From: JBFMHD01 sp040752395 [NCBI: Candidatus Hydrogenedentota bacterium]
GTDB lineage: Bacteria; JBFMHD01
NCBI GenBank assembly: GCA_040752395.1
Contig: JBFMHD010000093.1
Location: 1 to 10,261, forward strand
Direction of reading: 5' to 3'
Length of the DNA: 10,261 nucleotides
Both the position numbers and the translations under genes were made by a program. Positions 5,897 to 10,261 of the stretch are shown piece by piece (within the stretch, counting starts at the first letter, position 1; the number at the start of each line of letters is the position of its first letter). A model generated the notes under the pieces. It saw only the letters and a program-made list of their open reading frames with translations. It made no database searches and was not told the DNA's origin.

Positions 5897-5938
5897 GGAG
5901 TTCGGAGCTCGTATTTATTATTACGAACTCCTAACTCC
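5897..5938. repeat. Long hairpin built from heptamers (GTTCGGA/GAACTCC)
   Basis: A 17-nt arm at 5897-5913 and its partner at 5922-5938 match at 15 of 17 positions around an 8-nt loop. The left side repeats AGTTCGG twice (5892-5905) and the right side carries GAACTCC and TAACTCC. It lies 8 bp from the end of the DUF4143 pseudogene. On the plus strand, CTTTTTC follows the right arm at about 5942-5948, so terminator activity in that direction is conceivable, but no plus-strand gene leads into it. Confidence 0.65.
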
Positions 5939-5946
5939 TATCTTTT

Positions 5947-6221
5947 TCATGGGATTCCGGTATCTCCAATCAACAATTTTTTTCTTTACATTAAATTTTT
6001 TTGAGAATAATTCAATTCCTGGTAGACCCATTTTTTTTCTACCACTTTTTACTTCAATTGCGATTATTGATTTATGCTTGCAAATTACAAAATCAACCTC
6101 GCGATTGTTACCAGCCCAGTAAAATAACTCTATACTGTCTGGGTCCTGTAAGTACTTGTATAAAACGTCTCTTCTCTCGTAATCTTTTAAAAATTATGTC
6201 TACAGCATTTCTTTTGAACAT
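5947..6221 (-). pseudogene. Remnant of a DUF4143-type AAA ATPase gene with a large internal deletion
   Basis: On the minus strand an ATG at 6221 opens 29 codons reading MFKRNAVDIIFKRLREKRRF then IQVLTGPRQ (to 6135). This is the typical N-terminus of the AAA ATPases that carry a C-terminal DUF4143 domain, up to the start of Walker A (GPRQVGKT). At that point the sequence jumps, in another frame (from 6133), to IELFYWAGNNREVDFV, then IIAIEVKSG and KKMGLPGIELF. That is the conserved end of DUF4143 with its restriction-nuclease-like core (EVDFV...EVKSG). A second frameshift around the T-run at 5977-5983 leads to LLIGDTGIP and the stop at 5949-5947. Full proteins are roughly 380-480 aa, so some 300 central codons are missing. 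These ATPases are frequent in mobile or accessory DNA; this copy cannot be functional. Confidence 0.8.
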
Positions 6222-6338
6222 TTAGCCACCAAAACCGTCTGGTATTTTACTCATCATCCTGAGTAATTTTACTCAAAATTATTAACAATGTCAATAGTCT
6301 TGTTTCTGAATAAAGCAAGTGGAGATAACTGGAAAGAG

Positions 6339-8063
6339 TTACATAGGGTGGATGGTTTTGATGCCAAGTAAAGAAAGACCGCGGGTCATTATTTTTAATG
6401 TCATATCGCAGAGTAATAAGCGAAATTGACGAGGTGATGAATCGGCTTTAAGAACCGGGTTTTCTATATAAAATTTGTGAAAGGTATTAGCGAGATTAAA
6501 GAGATATTCGCAGAGTAGATGAGGGTAATATTTATTTGTAACGTTTCTTACATTTTCAGGATAAAAGAGTAGAGACTTAAGTAAATTAATATCCATCTGA
6601 TTGAGGTTATCAGGTAATTTGTCTATATAAAGATTATTTTCATTTATGTTACCTTTTTCAAATATGCTTTTAATACGTGCGCAGGTATATTGCAAATAGG
6701 GTGCGGTATTACCGTCAAATGACAGCATTTTATCCCATTCGAATACCACCATAGTTTCACGGTTCTGTGATAAATCATTATATTTCACAGCGCCGGTACC
6801 GATGATTTCTGCTACCTTTTGTTTATGTGATTCATCCATCTCGCCCCGTTTATCTGATATAAGTCTATAAGCACGCTCCTTTGCTTCGGAAAGAAGGCTT
6901 GATAATTCAATTACTCTACCTTCTCGTGTAGAAAGATGGCCATCAGCAAGCCGCATAAGTCCAAAAGAGATATGCTCAAGTTCGCAAGCTATATTCATAT
7001 AATTTTTTGCAGTATAGAATAACTGCTGGAAATGAAGTGATTGGCGATCGTCTGTGACATATAAAATACGATCAGGCTTGAATATTTCTATACGATATTT
7101 TATTGTAGCGATATCAGTGGTTGCATACAAAAAGCCGCCATCCTGTTTTCTTATTATAACTGGCGATAGTTTTGTTTGTTCCGGGAAAAAGAGGCAGCAG
7201 GCGCCATCATCAATTTTTGCGATACCTTTGTTGATAAACTCAGAAACGATACCAGGGAGCATAGCTTGATAGAAACTTTCACCGAGGCTATAATCGAACC
7301 CGATATCGAGTAATTTGTATATCTTTGACCACTCTTTACTACTTATATCAACGAGTTTCTGCCATATTTCTATATTCTCCTTATCGTTATTCTGGAGTTT
7401 TACAAGTTCTTGTTTAGCTTTTTCAGTCAGGTCCGGGTCGTTTTTTTCTTTTTTCTCGAAATCAACATAGATTTCAAGGAGCTTCTGCATCGGTTCTTGC
7501 TCTAAGGAATCTATATTTGCGAAATGTTTCAGGGAATAAATAAGTTTACCAAACTGCGTACCCCAATCACCTATGTGATTATCGGCAATAACAGTGTGAC
7601 CGAGTTCTTTGAGTATCCGTCTTATGGAGTCGCCGATTATGGTTGAGCGGATATGACCTATGTGCATAGGTTTGGCAACATTAGGTGACGAAAAGTCAAT
7701 GACTATGGTTTCAAGTTTCTCTGGCTGTGGGATACCAAGAGATGGAGAGGCATAATTCTCAATAAGTAATTTATAACAGTAGTATGGATTTAATTTAAAA
7801 TTAATAAAACCAGGACCAGCTATCTCAGATCTAAAATCATTTTGGCCTAAATTTTTCTGGATGAGTAGTGCTATTTCTTTAGAAGACTTTTTATAGATTT
7901 TAGCAAGAGCCATCGCACCATTAAATTGATAATCACCATAGTCTTGTTTTTGGTTAGGGACAACTTTTAGATAAGGATATAATTGTGGGTCGATATTTTC
8001 TGATATCGACTTTTTGAAAGAGGAGACAATCTGTTCAGAAATAGCTTTATCTAAAAATGGCAT
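6339..8063 (-). CDS. argS: Arginyl-tRNA synthetase
   Basis: This 574-aa class I aminoacyl-tRNA synthetase charges tRNA-Arg with arginine, using ATP, in the cytoplasm. The N-terminal tRNA-binding (Arg_tRNA_synt_N) domain covers about residues 5-95 (GDYQFNGAMALAK, IAGPGFINFKL). The catalytic HIGH motif is in SPNVAKPMHIGHIRSTIIGD (HIGH at 134-137), followed by HIGDWGTQFGKLI (163-175). The family's KMSKS counterpart is the loop HLSTREGRVIEL (376-387), as in most bacterial enzymes. The DALR anticodon-binding domain begins near APYLQYTCARI (454-464) and runs to the C-terminus, which ends GIKTIHPM. The length is normal and the frame intact. The start at 8063 is preceded by a weak GGTG site next to a strong leader hairpin (8078-8115), which may control initiation. 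It is transcribed away from the mscS-like gene and is followed by a 117-bp spacer and the DUF4143 remnant. Confidence 0.98.
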   Translation of the reverse strand: MPFLDKAISEQIVSSFKKSISENIDPQLYPYLKVVPNQKQDYGDYQFNGAMALAKIYKKSSKEIALLIQKNLGQNDFRSEIAGPGFINFKLNPYYCYKLLIENYASPSLGIPQPEKLETIVIDFSSPNVAKPMHIGHIRSTIIGDSIRRILKELGHTVIADNHIGDWGTQFGKLIYSLKHFANIDSLEQEPMQKLLEIYVDFEKKEKNDPDLTEKAKQELVKLQNNDKENIEIWQKLVDISSKEWSKIYKLLDIGFDYSLGESFYQAMLPGIVSEFINKGIAKIDDGACCLFFPEQTKLSPVIIRKQDGGFLYATTDIATIKYRIEIFKPDRILYVTDDRQSLHFQQLFYTAKNYMNIACELEHISFGLMRLADGHLSTREGRVIELSSLLSEAKERAYRLISDKRGEMDESHKQKVAEIIGTGAVKYNDLSQNRETMVVFEWDKMLSFDGNTAPYLQYTCARIKSIFEKGNINENNLYIDKLPDNLNQMDINLLKSLLFYPENVRNVTNKYYPHLLCEYLFNLANTFHKFYIENPVLKADSSPRQFRLLLCDMTLKIMTRGLSLLGIKTIHPM

Positions 8064-8077
8064 AAGTTATACACCGC

Positions 8078-8124
8078 TACCATGACGCCACACAAATAGC
8101 CTGGTGGCGTTGGTATCGGCTATT
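8078..8124 (-). promoter_or_regulatory. Structured leader (possible H-type pseudoknot) before argS
   Basis: Stem B pairs TACCA-TG-ACGCCAC (8078-8091, + strand) with GTGGCGT-TGGTA (8104-8115): 12 base pairs with one 2-nt bulge and a 12-nt loop. The loop contains AATAGCC (8095-8101), which pairs perfectly with GGCTATT (8118-8124) outside the hairpin, giving the layout of an H-type pseudoknot. On the argS strand the structure ends 14 nt before the start codon. If the proposed promoter is right, transcription starts near 8115 and only stem B would be in the mRNA. No known RNA family is recognised. Confidence 0.5.
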
Positions 8125-8150
8125 TTTCTATGAGATACGGAATTTGTAAA
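8122..8150 (-). promoter_or_regulatory. Possible sigma70-like promoter of argS
   Basis: On the minus strand TTTACA (8150-8145) and AAAAAT (8127-8122) stand 17 nt apart, matching the consensus at 5 of 6 and 4 of 6 positions. The expected transcript start is near 8115, just at the base of the leader hairpin. In AT-rich DNA such matches arise easily. Confidence 0.35.
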
Positions 8151-8159
8151 TAATTTTTT

Positions 8160-8188
8160 TTGACAGAAATCTGATATTGAGGTAAAAA
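8160..8188 (+). promoter_or_regulatory. Possible sigma70-like promoter of the MscS-type gene
   Basis: A perfect TTGACA (8160-8165) is followed after exactly 17 nt by TAAAAA (8183-8188, 4 of 6 matches to TATAAT). The expected transcript start is near 8195, which favours the ATG at 8228 over the GTG at 8195 as the start codon. It stands back-to-back with the proposed argS promoter. Confidence 0.45.
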
Positions 8189-8227
8189 AAAGAAGTGTAT
8201 GGCTTTGTGGTTTTAAAAAAGGTAGTT

Positions 8228-9250
8228 ATGATATGGCTAATCTTTTTTATAATTGTTTTCATACTTTTGTGTGCTTTCCAGATAATTCTTAGAATAGTGG
8301 TCAAGAAACTTAGCGAGGTATCTAAAAAGACCAGGACAGACGTAGATGACCTTATAGTTGAGTTACTCGGTAAGACTAAGTTTGTATCTTTACTTTTTGT
8401 TTCTTTATATATAGCTTCATTTATTTTAAATTTATCGGATAGGGTGCGGAGACTTACAAACGGCGTTATTATAATAGTTTTATTATTGCAGGTCGCGTTT
8501 TATGTAAATGCTATAATCAATTACTGGATAACAAAATACAAAACGAAAAAAAGAGATGAAGGTGCTATGGACGGCACGACCATCACAGCGATTGGATACA
8601 TAAGCAGAATGATATTATGGGTTGTGATACTGCTTCTTGTACTTGAGAACGCCGGGATTGATATAACTGCTCTTGTTGCAGGACTTGGTATAGGCGGCAT
8701 AGCGGTAGCATTAGCAGTTCAGAATATTCTCGGTGATATTTTTTCGTCATTATCTATCATACTTGATAAACCCTTTGTTATCGGTGATTTCATCGTGGTT
8801 GGTGATTATTTGGGAACAGTTGAACATATAGGATTGAAAACCACTCGTATTCGCAGTCTCTCAGGTGAGCAGCTTGTGTTTTCAAACACTGATCTTTTAA
8901 ACAGCCGGATACGCAATTACAAACGGATGGCGGAGCGCCGCGTGGTATTTAAGTTTGGAGTTATCTACCAGACCCCACTTGAAAAACTTAAAAAGATACC
9001 ATCTATACTAAAGGGGATAATCACAGCGATTAACGATACAAGATTTGACCGCACTCATTTCGTTTCGTTTGGAGATTCATCACTTGATTTCGAGGTGGTG
9101 TATTACGTTTTAAAGCCAGATTACAACGTTTATATGGATATCCAGCAGGCAATAAATCTTGCATTATATAAAGAGTTTAAAGAAGAGGGTATAGAGTTTG
9201 CCTATCCTACACAAACGATTTATATAGAGAAAACAGATTTACCCTGTTAG
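8228..9250 (+). CDS. MscS-family small-conductance mechanosensitive channel
   Basis: This inner-membrane channel would open under membrane tension to release solutes during osmotic downshock. From the GTG at 8195 the frame gives 351 aa; from the ATG at 8228, 340 aa. I prefer the ATG because it follows AAAAAAGG by 5 nt and lies after the predicted transcript start. Membrane helices (numbered from the GTG) lie at about 12-34, 62-80, 88-110 and 135-152, then the pore helix 156-180 with the Gly/Ala-rich AGLGIGGIAVALAVQNILGD. The beta-domain signature follows: DKPFVIGDFIVVGDYLGTVE (191-210), then GLKTTRIRSLSGEQLVFSN and the mixed alpha/beta C-terminal part ending near 345. The extra N-terminal helices place it among the YnaI/MscM-like medium-length members. 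It stands alone with its own promoter, 27 bp before the next co-oriented gene. Confidence 0.93.
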   Translation: MIWLIFFIIVFILLCAFQIILRIVVKKLSEVSKKTRTDVDDLIVELLGKTKFVSLLFVSLYIASFILNLSDRVRRLTNGVIIIVLLLQVAFYVNAIINYWITKYKTKKRDEGAMDGTTITAIGYISRMILWVVILLLVLENAGIDITALVAGLGIGGIAVALAVQNILGDIFSSLSIILDKPFVIGDFIVVGDYLGTVEHIGLKTTRIRSLSGEQLVFSNTDLLNSRIRNYKRMAERRVVFKFGVIYQTPLEKLKKIPSILKGIITAINDTRFDRTHFVSFGDSSLDFEVVYYVLKPDYNVYMDIQQAINLALYKEFKEEGIEFAYPTQTIYIEKTDLPC

Positions 9251-9277
9251 AGAAAATTACTTTGTCAGTACCTAATT

Positions 9278-10222
9278 ATGAATAAGAGACATACTTTATT
9301 TTGGCTTGCAATCTGTGTAATCCTTTTATATTTAACCTTCAGGGATTCTAATTTTGATAATATATATAATTTTTTAATCAAAACGAAGTTTGTTTATCTT
9401 TTATTTGTTATACTTGCTGATTTTTGTGCTATAACTATACGGAGTTTGAAGTGGCAATTTTTATTATTTAACATAAAAGTATCAAAAACACGATTTGGGA
9501 CTGATATTAAATTTTCAAGAATATTTAGATTAATAGTAATAGGTTTGATGGTCAATACATTTCTGCCTTTTCGGATGGCTGAAATAATCCGATCGTATAT
9601 ACTTGGCGAAAAAGAGAATATAAGTAAAGCACTTGTTTTTGGGTCAACTGTGATTGAGGGTTTGTGGGATATAGTTTTTCTTTTTGGAGTTATTGGCGTA
9701 TCATCATTTTTCTTAGATTTGCCGCAATGGTTATGCTATGGAGGTTACATAGCGTTATTTATATCTGTTATTTTTGTTCTGGTAATTTTATTTTTAAATA
9801 AGATACCAGTATTAAAAAAATTTTCTATTGTAAGGTCGTTTATTGAGGGAACTGAGTCTTTTCATAATCTCCGGGGGATATTTTTGCCGCTTGTTTATTG
9901 TTTTTTAGAGTGGTTATTTGGGTTAATTTATATTAAATTCACTTTAATGTCATTGAAGATAGACATTTCTTTAGCAGGGATAATACTTATCTTGATTGCG
10001 ATTTATTTAAGTTTCAGTCTTACTTTTGTTCCTGGTGCTCTTGGGGTTTTCGAATTTATAAATAAAAACATACTTGTCGGACTTTTAGGTGTTGATGTAG
10101 ATCAAGCCTTAAGTTTTATAATATTATTAAGGGTTATGCTTACGATACCAATAACAATTCTGGGGCTGGTATTTTTATTTATTGAATGGGTATCGTTTAG
10201 AGAAGTAAGGAGAGGGGGATGA
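9278..10222 (+). CDS. COG0392/UPF0104 membrane protein (lysylphosphatidylglycerol synthase TM-region family, flippase-like)
   Basis: This 314-aa integral membrane protein has about eight hydrophobic helices. Family motifs are visible: RSLKWQFLL (55-63), GLMVNTFLPFRMAEIIRSYI (89-108, the 'N..LP.R.gE..R' block), STVIEGLWDIVFLF (123-136, E...D) and VPGALGVFEF (251-260, 'P.g.G..E'). This family matches the N-terminal membrane part of MprF, which flips aminoacylated lipids. The stand-alone members are often near lipid or glycan genes and are poorly characterised. There is no synthetase (DUF2156) domain here, so it would not itself aminoacylate lipids. It lies 27 bp after the mscS-like stop, so co-transcription is likely. 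No clear Shine-Dalgarno site precedes the ATG. The frame ends at the TGA at 10220-10222; the remaining 39 bp of the window hold no gene I can support. Confidence 0.85.
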   Translation: MNKRHTLFWLAICVILLYLTFRDSNFDNIYNFLIKTKFVYLLFVILADFCAITIRSLKWQFLLFNIKVSKTRFGTDIKFSRIFRLIVIGLMVNTFLPFRMAEIIRSYILGEKENISKALVFGSTVIEGLWDIVFLFGVIGVSSFFLDLPQWLCYGGYIALFISVIFVLVILFLNKIPVLKKFSIVRSFIEGTESFHNLRGIFLPLVYCFLEWLFGLIYIKFTLMSLKIDISLAGIILILIAIYLSFSLTFVPGALGVFEFINKNILVGLLGVDVDQALSFIILLRVMLTIPITILGLVFLFIEWVSFREVRRGG

Positions 10223-10261
10223 GAAAAAAGTAATATGATTTTATAAATTTTACTTGAAATA

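Noticed and set aside
6001-6225. A 74-codon plus-strand ORF
   Set aside because: It is the shadow of the minus-strand DUF4143 remnant, which explains the sequence far better.
6260-6275. Palindrome TGAGTAA-TT-TTACTCA as the argS terminator
   Set aside because: The stem is short and AT-rich with a 2-nt loop and no T-run follows it on the minus strand, so terminator function cannot be supported. Nothing else is seen in 6222-6338.

Overview
The window is AT-rich bacterial DNA. It has Shine-Dalgarno sites of the AGGAGG type, a bacterial-type arginyl-tRNA synthetase, and back-to-back sigma70-like promoters. Nothing in it fixes the phylum. The quasi-heptameric intergenic repeats, the patchy accessory genes and the DUF1116 protein would suit an uncultivated, probably anaerobic bacterium, but that is inference.

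Layout. Positions 1-1568 (+) hold the C-terminal end of a glycoside-hydrolase-like protein, then a membrane-anchored TIM-barrel-like protein of the same flavour. Positions 1569-1918 carry no convincing gene. They contain a 114-bp element with attC-like architecture (terminal TCATATAAC/GTTATATGA, inner GGTAT/ATACC, small hairpins between), then a second self-complementary region with two competing folds, then a perfect GTTGCAA/TTGCAAC palindrome. Positions 1919-3243 (+) hold a beta-class DNA methyltransferase, translationally coupled to a minimal nucleotidyltransferase (MNT) that appears to have lost its C-terminal tail. The MNT gene overlaps the end of the convergent next gene by 12 bp, so a rearrangement junction probably lies at about 3228-3243.

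Positions 3232-5672 (-) form a three-gene run, in transcription order GNAT-like acetyltransferase, DUF1116 (AllG/YlbE-like) protein, and a 98-aa cysteine-rich protein. DUF1116 belongs to the oxamate carbamoyltransferase system, but no FdrA/AllF, AllH or carbamate kinase is present here. The spacers around these genes hold several different tandem heptamer or octamer arrays, including a 20-nt sequence repeated exactly about 870 bp apart.

Positions 5947-6221 (-) are a previously unlabelled pseudogene. The first 29 codons of a DUF4143-type AAA ATPase run to the start of Walker A and are then joined, out of frame, to the nuclease-like C-terminal domain. The middle of the gene is gone.

Positions 6339-10222 are mainly housekeeping: argS (-), a divergent promoter region with a possible pseudoknot in the argS leader, an MscS-type mechanosensitive channel (+), and a COG0392/LPG-synthase-like membrane protein (+). 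The likeliest places for something undescribed are the attC-like/structured region with its methyltransferase-MNT cargo, the GNAT-DUF1116-small protein cluster, the heptamer arrays, and the argS leader.
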